Assembly: GCA_015232555.1 (NCBI GenBank)
Contig: JADFZJ010000016.1
Span: 1 to 64,000 of the forward strand
Source of the DNA: Desulfamplus sp.
Lineage (GTDB): Bacteria > Desulfobacterota > Desulfobacteria > Desulfobacterales > Desulfobacteraceae
Length of the DNA: 64,000 nucleotides
Direction: 5' to 3'
A program made the position numbers and the translations under genes. This document shows positions 1 through 11,100 of this stretch, in pieces (within the stretch, counting starts at the first letter, position 1; each line of letters opens with the position of its first letter). The notes under the pieces were generated by a model that searched no databases, had not been told where the DNA came from, and saw only the letters and a program-made list of their open reading frames with translations.

Positions 1-2
1 CA

Positions 3-743
3 GTTACAGCAGGCAATGGTTGTCTCCTTGGAACAGAGGTGGCAGACAGTGCATCTCAGGAGAACCTGACAGCAGCGTATGGTGTCTTCAAAAAAGAGAT
101 AGAAGATGTCAAACCCGGATATAAACCTGCTACAGTCAATACTGACGGATGGGATGCAACACAAAATAGCTGGAAAGCTCTGTTTCCTTCAATCGCTGTT
201 ATTGCCTGTTTTCTTCACGTTTTTATTGCCATTCGCGACCGCGCAAAAAAGAAATTCAAAGAGCTTTTTTTTTCCATTTCAACTATGCTCTGGCATTGCT
301 ATAAAGCTGAATCAAAGTCCGCTTTTTCTCAAAGAGTCAGAAGGCTTGACGAATGGTCTCTTAAGAATAAAGTCCCTCCTGTAATAATGGACAAAATAGG
401 CGGACTCAGGAGCAATCTGCCAAAATTCTCCAGAGCATATGATTTTCCTGGCTCACATCGTACAAGCAATATGATTGATCGACTTATGCAACGGATGGAT
501 CGACATCTTTTCTCGACTCAGTATTTTCATGGAAACAGATATTCTGCAAACCTTAGTATTCGTGCATGGGCTCTCATACAGAATTTTGCTCCGTTCAATC
601 CGATAACGATAAAACAACATAAGGATTATATGTGTCCTGCGGAAAAAATGAATGGATTCAGATATCATGACAATTGGTTACATAATCTTTTAATTTCGGC
701 ATCTTTGGGAGGGTGTCGTTCTCATCCCCCAAATCCGTTATAA
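3..743 (+). CDS. Transposase, C-terminal part (cut by window start)
   Basis: The reading frame is open to the left edge, so the start lies outside the window. About 246 residues are visible. They include a DGWDATQNSWKALFP block, a basic stretch, FPGSHRTSNMIDRLMQRMD, and the ending SLGGCRSHPPNPL. I associate this ending with a group of insertion-sequence transposases common in Desulfobacterota; that is recollection, not a search result. Stop TAA is at 741-743. The sequence running into the next gene (about 705-743) contains a G-rich/C-rich inverted repeat that could belong to the element's right end. The element abuts a propeller gene that lacks its start, so it probably inserted there. The catalytic acidic residues cannot be assigned from this fragment. 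Confidence 0.65.
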   Translation, partial: VTAGNGCLLGTEVADSASQENLTAAYGVFKKEIEDVKPGYKPATVNTDGWDATQNSWKALFPSIAVIACFLHVFIAIRDRAKKKFKELFFSISTMLWHCYKAESKSAFSQRVRRLDEWSLKNKVPPVIMDKIGGLRSNLPKFSRAYDFPGSHRTSNMIDRLMQRMDRHLFSTQYFHGNRYSANLSIRAWALIQNFAPFNPITIKQHKDYMCPAEKMNGFRYHDNWLHNLLISASLGGCRSHPPNPL

Positions 744-3700
744 CCAGCTTTTTTCAAAAGAGAACGCAAACTGGGAGATATTTACTGATCGTAGTGTTGT
801 TCTGGCTTTACTGTTATCAGATGACGGTTCAACTTTATGGGTTGGAACAACAGGAGGGCTTGAAAAACGTGATGCAGTTACAGGAGAACTCATTCAGGTA
901 TTGAACAATAAAGACGGATTACCTGAAAACTGGATTCACTCTCTATTATCTGATGGAAAAGGAGGGATATGGGTTGGAACAACAGGAGGGCTTGTTAATA
1001 TAAAGTCTGATGGAAAATGGGAAATATTAACAACAAAAAACTCAAAATTACCTGATAACAATATTTATGCACTCCTGTCTGACGGAAACGGAGGATTATG
1101 GATTGGAACACGCTTTGATGGACTTGCACATTTTAAATCAAATCGGACTTGGGAAATATTCAATAAAGATAATTCCAAATTACCTGATAACTGGATAAGA
1201 TCCCTTTTATCTGATGGAGAAAGAGGATTATGGATCGGAACAAATCAAGGCGGTCTTGCCCGCTTGAAATTAGATAAAACATGGGAATTCTTTAATAAAG
1301 ATAACTCTGAATTGCCGGACAATTATATCAATGCTTTCTTATCTGATGGCAGCGGTGGAATTTGGGCTGGAACAGGAGGTGGTCTTGCCCATGTTAAATC
1401 AGACGGGCAACTTGAGATATTTAAAACAGATAATTCAGGATTACCGGGTAACAAAGTTAGCTCCATTTTGTCTGATGGCAAGCACGGGCTTTGGATTGGA
1501 ACTTATTATGGAGGGCTTGCCAATTTAAAATCAGATCGAACATGGGAGATATTTAAAACTGACAACTCGGGATTACCAGAAAATACAATTGAGTCCCTGC
1601 TGTCAGACTCAAGCGGTGGGCTTTGGATCGGAACAAATGACAAAGGGCTTGTCCGTTTTAAATCTGATGGAACATGGAATACATTTCAAGCAGATAACTC
1701 TGGAGTATCAAATAACTGGATAACATCTCTCTTGTCTGACGGCAGTGGAGGAATATGGATCGGAACACAGGAAAGGGGAATTTCCCATTTTAAATCTGAT
1801 GGACAATGGGAGATTTTCACAAGTAGTAATTCAAAATTGCCTCACAATAAAGTCAACACTATGGTGTCCGACGATAACGGAGGATTGTGGATTGGAACAG
1901 ATAAAGGCGGTATAGCCCATTTGAAGACTGACGGCTTATGGGAGATATTTAATAAAGACAATTCTGACTTACCAGAGAACCCTGTTGACTCTCTCCTATT
2001 AGACGGACAGAACGGGCTATGGGTTGGAACTGATGGTGGCGGTCTTGCCCATTTAAAGTCTGATGGCTCTTGGGAGGTTTTCAATAAAGACAATTCAGGA
2101 TTGCCTTCCAACTATGTTTACTCCATCTTGTCAGACCAAAGCGAAGGATTATGGATTGGAACTTATAACGGTCTTGCCCATCTAAAGGCTAATGCGTCAT
2201 GGGAGGTGTTCAATAAAAAAAATTCTGATTTGCCTGATAATGATGTAAACTCTCTTCTGTTAGATGGCAGCGGAGGATTATGGATTGGAACTTCGAGTGG
2301 CGGTCTTGCCCATTTAAAAACTGACGGCTCTTGGGAAGTGTTAAATAAAGACGATTCTGGGCTGCCATCTAACAATGTCCAATATCTCCTATCAAACGGA
2401 AGCGACAGATTATGGGTCGGAACTTGGGGCGGAGGTCTTGCCCATTTTAAGACAGACGGCTCTTGGGAAGTGCTCAATGAAGAAAATTCTGATTTGCCGG
2501 ATAATAATGTCAATTCTCTTCTCTCAGACAGCAGCGGTGGATTATGGGTCGGAACTTATAGCGACGGTCTCGCTCATCTTACCTTCTCCACTTCACAGAT
2601 TCAGGAAGAGCAATATCTCACCGGTGGGCGTGCTGCAATAATCATTGCAGGAGGCGGAAACACTAAAGATAATATTTTATGGGACAGCACAGCAGCTATA
2701 TGTAATTACACCTATAAAATGTTGAACAGACGCGGTTTTTTAAATACAGATATTCATTACATCTCTCCCCAGCCTTTTGCAGATTTCAATGGCGATGGTC
2801 TTGACGATAAAATCGTTGATGCCCCAATTCCAGCGTGCCAGATTCAACTATCAGACATTCAGGCAGCTTTTGACTGGGCAAAAACCAAAGGAGAACTGAA
2901 CCAGCCTCTTTACATCTTTTTTACAGATCACGGCGGAAAGAATCGTCTCCAGCTTGCTCAAGGTGTTTACATTGAGGGTTCAGAACTTAAAACAATGCTT
3001 GACGACTATCAGCAAAGCACAGGAAACAAAGTTGTAGTTGTGATTGATGCCTCGCATTCAGGAACATTACTCCCTTCTCTTGCAGGTAGCGACAGAGCAG
3101 TCATTACAAGTGCCGACGATGGTCTTGCCTATTTTGACCGAACTGAAGACCAGAGTTTCAACTATTTTTTTGCAAAAGGGCTGTTCAAAGGCATGAATTT
3201 CTTTGAAGCGTTTCACGATGCCGTAGGCAAACAAAAAAAACTGCTTGGTAAATTATCAGACTACATAATGGTAACAGAAGAGGATGCTGTCAATTTATCA
3301 CAAGAACCTAAATTTGACGACACAGGAGACGGGTTATACACTATTTGTGATGAAGGCAAATGGCTCAAACAAGTTTCAATTAATGGGAATTTCACAAATG
3401 CGGATATACCCTTGATGGTTGAGCCAGTTACGCAATCTGGCACAATTTCAGCTTCAAACAATTCCGCATCAGAAGCTCAAGTCCCAACCATATTAAAAGC
3501 CAAAGCCACACTTGCAGCAGGCAGAGTAAACAGGGTTTGGGCTGTAATTCGTCCGCCACAGATGGATATTCTTCTTGATAATACAGGCGTTCCGATCATG
3601 GCTTTTCCAAAAGCTGATTTAAGTTTATCCAAAACAGAGGCTGATATTTACGAAGGAAGCTGGAACGGCTTTGTTTACAACGGCGAATTCGAAATAACCT

Positions 3701-4227
3701 TTTACGCAGAAGATAACGAAGGGAACATTGAGGGGAGCGAATCAATAAAACTAACTGTGCCTGATGGTTTGGCTTGTCCGGAAAGAGGAGCGTTGAAGGT
3801 AAATTCAACCAAATCCTCCTATAAGTCTGGTGAAAAATTGAGCGTTTCTGTAACCGAAAATCTTGCTTACGGCTATGACCTTTACGTTGCCCTGTTCATG
3901 CCTGATGGAAACTTTGTTGCACTCAAAAATCCGCTTACATACTTGAATCAGTTGCAAAAAGAGAATTTTAATAGGCTCTATTGGGGCGACAGATGGATAG
4001 AGACAAACAGAAATACGAATATGGGCAGAGCGGTTGATGTTGTTGATATTGTGTTGTCAGAAGAAATTTTATCACAGAACACGGGATATCAGGAGAAATT
4101 GCCTCAAGGTCAGTATTGTGTTTACGCAGCTTTGATTCCAGAGGGTCAAGATTTGATGGTTTCTGCTGAAAAAGGTTTTATTGTGCCTGAAAGATTTGAC
4201 GGGGTTTGTTTTGAGGTTGTGAAGTAA
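694..4227 (+). pseudogene. Two-component-regulator-type beta-propeller plus caspase-like protein, start lost
   Basis: The longest conventional start is TTG at 901 (1108 residues). However, the same frame is open from 694 and encodes another propeller repeat (LWVGTTGGLEKRD) before it, so 901 is not the true start. I count 14 LW(I/V)GT-type repeats, enough for two seven-bladed Reg_prop-like propellers. Then follows a caspase/peptidase-C13-like domain (about residues 580-790 from 901) with a DHGG histidine motif near 676 and DASHSG near 717, where the usual cysteine is serine. Two Ig/beta-sandwich-like C-terminal regions follow. No start codon or signal peptide is seen, because the frame meets the transposase tail. 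It is therefore probably a gene truncated at its 5' end, though expression from TTG 901 is possible. Such proteins are usually exported or surface exposed. Confidence 0.7.
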
Positions 4228-4248
4228 TTGAGGCAAATCACAAATACT

Positions 4249-4333
4249 CAGAATTAGGATAGTTAAGATAAAAAGGATAAAGCAGGATAATCTTATCTTG
4301 AGATATCTGTTTATCTTGACTATCATAATTCAG
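4249..4333. repeat. Long imperfect inverted repeat (hairpin element)
   Basis: Arms at 4249-4272 and 4310-4333 are complementary at about 21 of 24 positions around a 37-nt centre. The centre is itself rich in GATAA/TTATC. The element lies between the propeller gene and the polyamine operon. It could fold as an RNA hairpin and end transcription, or be a MITE-like dispersed element. No T-run follows directly. Confidence 0.65.
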
Positions 4334-4396
4334 ACAGCAAATAATAGAGAATTAACATAAAAAATAATAAAAATAACAAACGGAGGCTAATGAAAA

Positions 4397-5590
4397 ATGG
4401 TTAAAATTCTGATTATTGGAGCAGGAGGCGTGGGAAGTGTTACAACACATAAGTGTGCACAAATTCCCGAGGTTTTTTCAGAAATAGTTTTGGCAAGCAG
4501 GACAAAATCAAAATGTGATGCAATTGCACAAGATGTTTTGAAAAGAACAGGCAGAACTGTAATAACTGCAAGTGTTGATGCAGATAATGTAGATGAAACT
4601 GTTGCATTTATTCAAAAAGTTAAACCTGATATTGTGGTCAATCTTGCTCTGCCTTATCAAGATATTCCGCTTATGGAGGCGTGCCTTGCAACTGGTGTTG
4701 ATTATTTAGATACAGCAAATTACGAACCTCCTGATGTTGCAAAATTTGAATATAAGTGGCAGTGGGCATATCAAGATAAATTTAGACAAAAAGGTATTAT
4801 GGCTCTTTTAGGTTCTGGCTTTGACCCGGGAGTTACCAATGTTTTTTGTGCTTATGCACAGAAGCACCATTTTGATGAGATACATGAGCTTGACATTATT
4901 GACTGCAATGCTGGAAATCATGGTCAGCACTTTGCCACAAATTTTAATCCAGAGATAAATATCCGTGAGATTACACAAAGGGGAAGATTTTGGGATCATG
5001 GTGATTGGGTAGAAACTGATCCACTATCATGGTCAATGAACTATGATTTTCCTGAAGGTATTGGTCAGAAAAAATGTTATCTCTTATACCATGAAGAGCT
5101 TGAATCATTAGTTATGAATCTTAAAGGATTAAAACGTGCAAGATTCTGGATGACATTTTCTGAACAGTATCTTACACATCTAAGAGTTTTAGAAAATGTC
5201 GGCATGACCCGTATTGATTCTGTTGATTATGACGGAAACAAAATTGTTCCTCTTAAGTTTCTAAAAGCAGTACTCCCAGAGCCAGCATCTCTTGGACCTT
5301 TGACACAAGGACGCACCTGTATTGGTTGCTTGATGAAAGGGGTTAAAGATGGAAAGAAAAAAGAGATTTTTATCTATAATATATGCAGCCATGAAGAGTC
5401 ATATAAAGAGGTTGGCTCTCAAGCAATATCCTATACAACAGGCGTGCCAGCAATGATAGGGGCAATGATGATGCTTGAAAAAAAATGGCACAAGGCTGGT
5501 GTCTGGAATATGGAGCAGTTTGATCCTGATCCGTTCATGGATGCTTTGAATAAATATGGGCTTCCGTGGAATGTTATGGCAATTGGTTAA
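4397..5590 (+). CDS. Carboxyspermidine/carboxynorspermidine dehydrogenase
   Basis: This is a 397-residue saccharopine-dehydrogenase-family protein. It has an N-terminal Rossmann motif (IGAGGVGSV, residues about 6-15) and the family block GSGFDPGVTNVFCAYA near 138-153. It should reductively condense putrescine (or diaminopropane) with aspartate semialdehyde, using NADPH, to form carboxyspermidine in the cytoplasm. The length is typical. A GGAGG Shine-Dalgarno lies at 4381-4385, before ATG 4397. The following genes encode the matching decarboxylase and agmatinase. This distinguishes it from lysine-pathway saccharopine dehydrogenase and points to the carboxyspermidine route rather than the SpeE/SpeD route. 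Whether spermidine or norspermidine is the product cannot be read from the sequence. Confidence 0.88.
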   Translation: MVKILIIGAGGVGSVTTHKCAQIPEVFSEIVLASRTKSKCDAIAQDVLKRTGRTVITASVDADNVDETVAFIQKVKPDIVVNLALPYQDIPLMEACLATGVDYLDTANYEPPDVAKFEYKWQWAYQDKFRQKGIMALLGSGFDPGVTNVFCAYAQKHHFDEIHELDIIDCNAGNHGQHFATNFNPEINIREITQRGRFWDHGDWVETDPLSWSMNYDFPEGIGQKKCYLLYHEELESLVMNLKGLKRARFWMTFSEQYLTHLRVLENVGMTRIDSVDYDGNKIVPLKFLKAVLPEPASLGPLTQGRTCIGCLMKGVKDGKKKEIFIYNICSHEESYKEVGSQAISYTTGVPAMIGAMMMLEKKWHKAGVWNMEQFDPDPFMDALNKYGLPWNVMAIG

Positions 5591-5636
5591 ACTATCATTT
5601 TTAAATTAAACTGCATTAAAACAAGGTTATAAGATT

Positions 5637-7028
5637 ATGGAATACAGCACCCTGAATTTTAATCCTGACCAGATAAAGACTCCCTGTTTTGTTGTTGATG
5701 AATCTCTACTTGAGAAAAATCTTGATACGCTTGCATCAGTAAAAGAGCATACTGGTTGCAAGATTCTGCTTGCATTAAAATGTTTTTCTATGTTCAGGGT
5801 GTTTCCTCTTATCCGTCAATATTTAGATGGCGTCTGTGCAAGCTCTCCGCATGAGGCAAGGCTTGGGCGTGAGGCGTTTCAAAAAGAGGTTCACACCTTT
5901 GCTGCTGCTTACTCTGAGAGTGATATTCTTGATCTGTGTGCGACTACTGACCATTTGGTGTTTAACTCTTTTGGTCAGCTTGAGCGGTTCAAACCATTGG
6001 TTAAGAAAAAGGCAGAAGAGCTTGGAAGGAAAATAGAGCTTGGCATTAGGATAAATCCTGAGCATTCAGAAGGAGCAGTTCCGATTTATGATCCATGTGC
6101 CCCGGGTTCAAGGCTTGGGGTGAAATATGACAATTTTATTAATGCTCTGAACTTTGGAGCGAATGACAAAAATTTGCTTAGCAGAAATTTGCCTAATAGA
6201 GAAGATAAACGCCAAAACCCTCTTGACGATATTGCTGGGCTTCACTGGCACAACCTGTGCGAGCAAGATGCAGACTGTTTGGAGAGAACTGTTAAGGCTG
6301 TTGAATCACGATTTGGTCAATTTATTCCAAAGATGCAATATATCAATTTCGGTGGGGGGCATCACATAACTCGACCCGGATATAATATTAAACTGCTTGA
6401 AAAAATAATAAACGATTTTCAGCAGAGATGGGCGGTTCAGGTATATCTTGAACCAGGTGAGGCAGTTGCTTTAAATGCAGGTTTTTTTGTGGCAACAGTG
6501 CTGGATATAATAAATGATTCATCTGCTGTCAGCAGAGGCTCTATTTCTCTAAAAAATTTAGATGATTCTAACAAATTAGATGATTCTAACAAATTTGATA
6601 AAGTTGATAATATCAATAGAGTCAATATGGATATCGCTATAATGGACGGCTGCGTGCCTGCTCATACGCCTGATGTTATTGAGATGCCCTATCGCCCAAA
6701 TATCATAAATTCTGAAAAACCTAATGATATTTTAGAAGAACACGAAAGATTATCAAAAGATATTGAGTTTAAAGAGAGAAAATATATTTACAGAGTAGGC
6801 GGGTTATCGTGCCTTGCTGGAGATGTTGCTGGAGAGTATGCTTTTGAGGAGCCGCTTAAGATTGGTGACAAACTTGTATTTACCGATATGGCAATCTATT
6901 CAATGGTAAAGACAAATACCTTTAATGGAGTTCAGCTTCCATCTATTGCTTTGGTCAAAAAAGATGATGGTAAAGTTGAGGTGGTTAAAAAATTTGGCTA
7001 TTCTGATTTTAAAAACAGGTTGTCATAA
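5637..7028 (+). CDS. nspC: Carboxynorspermidine/carboxyspermidine decarboxylase
   Basis: A PLP-dependent, alanine-racemase-fold decarboxylase that removes CO2 from carboxy(nor)spermidine, the last step of this polyamine route. Visible landmarks are the N-terminal TPCFVVDESLLEKNL, the PLP-lysine segment ILLALKCFSMF (Lys about 49), an HWHNLCE block, the glycine-rich INFGGGHHITRPGY, EPGEAV and GGLSCLAGDV. At 463 residues it is clearly longer than the roughly 370-400 usual for the family. The excess is polar low-complexity inserts near residues 172-198 and 300-332, plus a charged stretch near 360-380. The second insert contains an exact 18-bp tandem duplication. The gene lies 46 nt after the dehydrogenase and is followed at once by agmatinase. 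Confidence 0.9.
   Translation: MEYSTLNFNPDQIKTPCFVVDESLLEKNLDTLASVKEHTGCKILLALKCFSMFRVFPLIRQYLDGVCASSPHEARLGREAFQKEVHTFAAAYSESDILDLCATTDHLVFNSFGQLERFKPLVKKKAEELGRKIELGIRINPEHSEGAVPIYDPCAPGSRLGVKYDNFINALNFGANDKNLLSRNLPNREDKRQNPLDDIAGLHWHNLCEQDADCLERTVKAVESRFGQFIPKMQYINFGGGHHITRPGYNIKLLEKIINDFQQRWAVQVYLEPGEAVALNAGFFVATVLDIINDSSAVSRGSISLKNLDDSNKLDDSNKFDKVDNINRVNMDIAIMDGCVPAHTPDVIEMPYRPNIINSEKPNDILEEHERLSKDIEFKERKYIYRVGGLSCLAGDVAGEYAFEEPLKIGDKLVFTDMAIYSMVKTNTFNGVQLPSIALVKKDDGKVEVVKKFGYSDFKNRLS
6558..6593 (+). repeat. 18-bp exact tandem duplication inside nspC
   Basis: The unit ttagatgattctaacaaa occurs twice back to back, encoding LDDSNK twice. It continues into degenerate D/N/K codons (FDKVDNINRVN). 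The 18-bp period preserves frame. It looks like a recent slippage product in a low-complexity insert. Confidence 0.9.
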
Positions 7029-7041
7029 GGAGGAAAAAAAA

Positions 7042-8124
7042 TTGAAATTTTTAGAATCATGGATATTTAAAGACAGGGAAAAAGAAGAAAACTCTCTTTT
7101 TCATGTAATTCCAGCACCTATGGAGTTATCAGTATCTTATGGAAGTGGCACAGCAGCAGGACCTCAGGCAATTATTGAGGCATCAGATCAGCTTGAGGTG
7201 TGGGACAATTTTCAAGCATCAAGAGACACAGAATCCTATCTAAAACAGTATGATTCTGTTTTACGTTCAGGTATTTATACAGTTCCACCAGTTGACTGCA
7301 AAGGCGAGCCTGAAACTGTTCTTGGGCGTATTGAAGAGGCTGTCGCAAGAGCACTATCATTTAATCAGGTTGCTTCTGAGAATCGGGTTATCTCTGATAA
7401 TAAAGTTACTTCTGATAATACCCCACTCAACGCAATTCCGGTTCTGCTTGGTGGAGAGCACACTGTCACACTTGGAGCATTACGGGCATTAAAAAAATAT
7501 TTTATTAAATCATCAGCAAATTGTGATTCTAAAGATTCTACAACAAATCTTGATTCTGCAAGTTATAATAGTAACCAGAGTGCTGCATTGGGTAATATTC
7601 GAGCACCATTTGGTATTATTCAAATTGATGCGCACGCTGATCTTAGAGACAGCTATCAGGGAAGCGGTTTAAGTCATGCCTGTGTAATGCGGCGCACTGT
7701 TGATGATCTTAATATTCCTCTGTTTCAGATTGGTGTTCGTGCAATCTCTTACGAAGAGGTGATATTTAGAAGTCAGAAAAATATCCCATTTATTGATGCT
7801 AAAGATATTTACTCGTACGGGGTTAAAGCTATCTGTGATTCTGATAAGCTCCTTCCGGTTGATTTTCCTAAAAAGATTTATATAACTTTAGATGTTGACG
7901 GGCTTGATCCCTCTGTAATTCGTGCAACTGGCACACCAGTTCCGGGTGGTATTAGTTGGTATGACACTTTAACACTGCTCGAGAAAATTATTAAAATAAG
8001 AGAGGTGATAGGGTTTGACGTGGTTGAACTTGCTCCAGTTGAGAGAGATCATGCGTCAGATTTTGCGGCTGCACAACTTACATATTCAGTTATGGGAATG
8101 ATTCAAAAATACAACATAAAATAA
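7042..8124 (+). CDS. speB: Agmatinase (ureohydrolase family)
   Basis: Hydrolyses agmatine to putrescine and urea, feeding the two upstream enzymes. All manganese-ligand motifs of the arginase/agmatinase family are present: GGEHTVT, QIDAHADLRD and DVDGLDPSVIRATGTPVPGG. I place the start at TTG 7042 because TAAGGAGG at 7026-7033 precedes it by 8 nt. The longer ATG at 6925 would overlap nspC by about 100 nt and add an unrelated leader. This gives 360 residues, longer than the usual 290-310. The excess lies in low-complexity inserts near residues 108-128 (repeated SDN/SEN triplets) and 155-186. It is the third gene of the operon. Arginase is a less likely alternative given the neighbours. Confidence 0.9.
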   Translation: MKFLESWIFKDREKEENSLFHVIPAPMELSVSYGSGTAAGPQAIIEASDQLEVWDNFQASRDTESYLKQYDSVLRSGIYTVPPVDCKGEPETVLGRIEEAVARALSFNQVASENRVISDNKVTSDNTPLNAIPVLLGGEHTVTLGALRALKKYFIKSSANCDSKDSTTNLDSASYNSNQSAALGNIRAPFGIIQIDAHADLRDSYQGSGLSHACVMRRTVDDLNIPLFQIGVRAISYEEVIFRSQKNIPFIDAKDIYSYGVKAICDSDKLLPVDFPKKIYITLDVDGLDPSVIRATGTPVPGGISWYDTLTLLEKIIKIREVIGFDVVELAPVERDHASDFAAAQLTYSVMGMIQKYNIK

Positions 8125-8129
8125 GATTT

Positions 8130-11100
8130 TCATGTTTGCAATAGTCTAATCAACTGGTCATATTCATAGTTGTCTGCTAACTCCTCTAACCTGTTGGCAA
8201 GTTGCACATCTATTGTTGATACTATTTTTATAGTAGATTTCAGCTTATCAATATAACCGCCTTCAACAGCACTTAACATCTCATTCAAGAGTGGCTCTGG
8301 GATATCTTTAAATGCAGCAGCCGTTAATATTCCAGCCACTCCTGATCCCAAGTTTTCTGGTGAACCGCTTTTATTTGCTGCGGATCTGTTTTCTGATAGC
8401 AATACTTCTGATGGATCAGCCTCATAAATAAATTCAACTCCAAGGTAAGTTGAAATGGCTTCAAAAATTTCAGATTCCTGAAAAGGTTTTCGGATAAACG
8501 CATCAGCACCGCTCGCCATAACCTCAATACGCTGCTCTTCCATAGCACTTGCACTGACAACAATAATAAATGTTTTAGCACCTCTTTCAGAACTCTTAAT
8601 TTTTTTTGTTGCTTCAACTCCATCCATTACAGGCATACGGATATCCATAAAAACCATCTGAGGCAGCCATGTATCAAAAACATCAAGAGCCTTTTGACCA
8701 TCAGCAGCCTCTTTCACTTCTATACCAACTTGTTCAAGCAGGCGGGTCAAGACATCTCTGTTTGTCTCTTTGTCATCTACAACAAGAATACGGCATTTTG
8801 TTATATTTTTTCCACGCTCGCTATTGTCGATAATATTTTGTTTAATCCCCAAAACCTTCCTTTTTTGGGGTTTTACAGGTACATCTTTCTCTTCAACTTG
8901 AACTGCTGGTAGCACTAATGTAAAAGTACTGCCTTTGCCCTGTGCACTCTCAACAGAGAGTATGCCACCCATAAGTTCAACATACTTACGGCATATCGCA
9001 AGCCCAAGACCTGTTCCCTCTTTTGATCTGCCCATGTCTGTCTGCTCAAAGCTCTGGAATATTGTTTCATGGTCATCTTTAGCAATACCTACTCCGCTAT
9101 CTCTAATCTTGAAAACAAGCGAATATTCTCTATTTTGCATAGGATTAGATTGAGCGTCTTGTATAGCAGTTGATTGAGCTTCTGCAAGAGGCTCGGTGAC
9201 ACTGTTAGTTTTTTCATCAGTTATTACAGTTAAACCCACATATCCCTTTTCTGTAAATTTTACAGCATTGCCGAGCAGGTTTATGAGAATCTGTCTCAAC
9301 TTGGCTTCATCTGCCATAATATAGCGGGGTATAGTCGGCGGATGAGAAATTTTCAGTTCAAGCCCTTTAGAGCTTGTTCTCTCTTTAAATAAAAGCCGCA
9401 TATCTTCAACCAGTGCAAATAGATCAAAGGCGTTTTTATTTATCTTAATTCGTCCTGCTTCAATCTTAGACATCTCTAAAATATCATTGATAAGATTAAG
9501 TAGATGTTCACCACTGCTGTTTATTGTCATAAGACTTTTTCGCTGTTCAGCCGAAAGAGTATCATCTGACTGCATCAGTCGAGAGTAGCCAAGTATTGCA
9601 TTCATAGGAGTCCTTATCTCATGGCTCATGTTTGCAAGAAAAATGCTCTTTGCCTGATTAGCTTTCTGTGCATCATCTCTGGCTCGTTCTGCTTCTTCTC
9701 GTGATTTATCAGCATCTTCCTTAGATTTTTCAGCATCTTCCTTAGATTTTTCAGCATAACTACGTGCCTTGTCAGCCTCTTCTCTGGATTGCTCAGCATC
9801 ATTTTTTGCTCGAATCAGCTCTTCTTCCATTCTTATGCGGGCTGATATCTCCATAGCAAGTTTTCTGTTCCAGAACAAAATCAGGCTGATTATTATAAAC
9901 GCTATTGAGGCAACTACGACACCAATTTTTATCACCTTTGTCCAGTCAATGGCATGTTCAAATCTGACAGAAATCCATCTGTTTGCAATCTCATTTTTCT
10001 CTATCTGAGTGATTGATTTAAGGGCTTTATCAAGAATAGATACCATTTCAGGCCAGTCATTTCTCACTCCCATAGCAAGTTCATTGTTAGCTGGAACGTC
10101 AGCAGGTGCAGATATTTTTAAATTTGTAATATTATATTGCTGCATCAGGTAACTTGCTACTGCTAAATTTTCAATATAGGCATCTGTACGTCCAGACGAG
10201 AGATCATGAAGACATTCAAGAACTGTTGACGTCTCTTTAAGAGCGATAGCAGGATATTTATCCCTCAGCAACTCATGGTAAGCGTAACCAGTTACGACGC
10301 CTATCTTTTTACCTGCAAGATTTGCCAGATCACCTACCAAAGGGGTATCCTGCCTCGTAATAATCACAACAGGATATGAGAGATATGGGTGGGTAAAGTT
10401 AAGATATTTTTTACGTGAAGGTGACTCAAGCATACATGGAACAATATCAATGTTTTTTTTTGCAACTCTCTGCTCAATATCTTTCCATGTAAGTCCCTGA
10501 ATTACCTCCATTGAAACGCCTAATCGCCTTTCAATCAGCTTCACATAATCAGAACTGATACCCTGATATCTGCCCTGCTCATCTATCCACTCAAAAGGGG
10601 GTAAAGAGGGATCAACTCCGAGCCTTATGACTGGATGATTTTTTAAAAACTCCTTCTCCTTCAAACTTAACGCCAAAACAGATTGAACATCAGAAGTCAT
10701 TTTTTCTAAGATTGCACCCGGTGCCCATTTTTTAGCAATCTGATTTTTTTGAGTTTCAGGTATGTTAGCCAGAATCCGATTGATAAGCTCTACAAGAATA
10801 GACCAATCTTTACGCACAGCAAATGCAAGGGGATTTGGTTTCTCAGATGTATGGGCTGCAATTTTGAGATTTGCAAGATTCATAGTCTGGATAGTATAGG
10901 CAGCAACTCCAAGATTCCCGATTACAGCATCGACACCTTTTACAGCATCACCTCCACTTACAGTACCAGCACTGCTATTATTTGAGCGTGAAAGTGCAAC
11001 CATGGCATCTTGAAATGTGCCATACAAAGCAGGCTCAAGCGTTGTCTTCTCTTTTATAAATTCATGGTGAGAACTGTTTGCCTGAACAGCTACAGTTTTA

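Noticed and set aside
713-904. Small ORF between transposase and propeller
   Set aside because: It is out of frame with the propeller repeat that occupies the same bases.
6150-6240. Frameshift in nspC or other insert-bearing genes
   Set aside because: The inserts are in frame, and the conserved motifs resume correctly on both sides.
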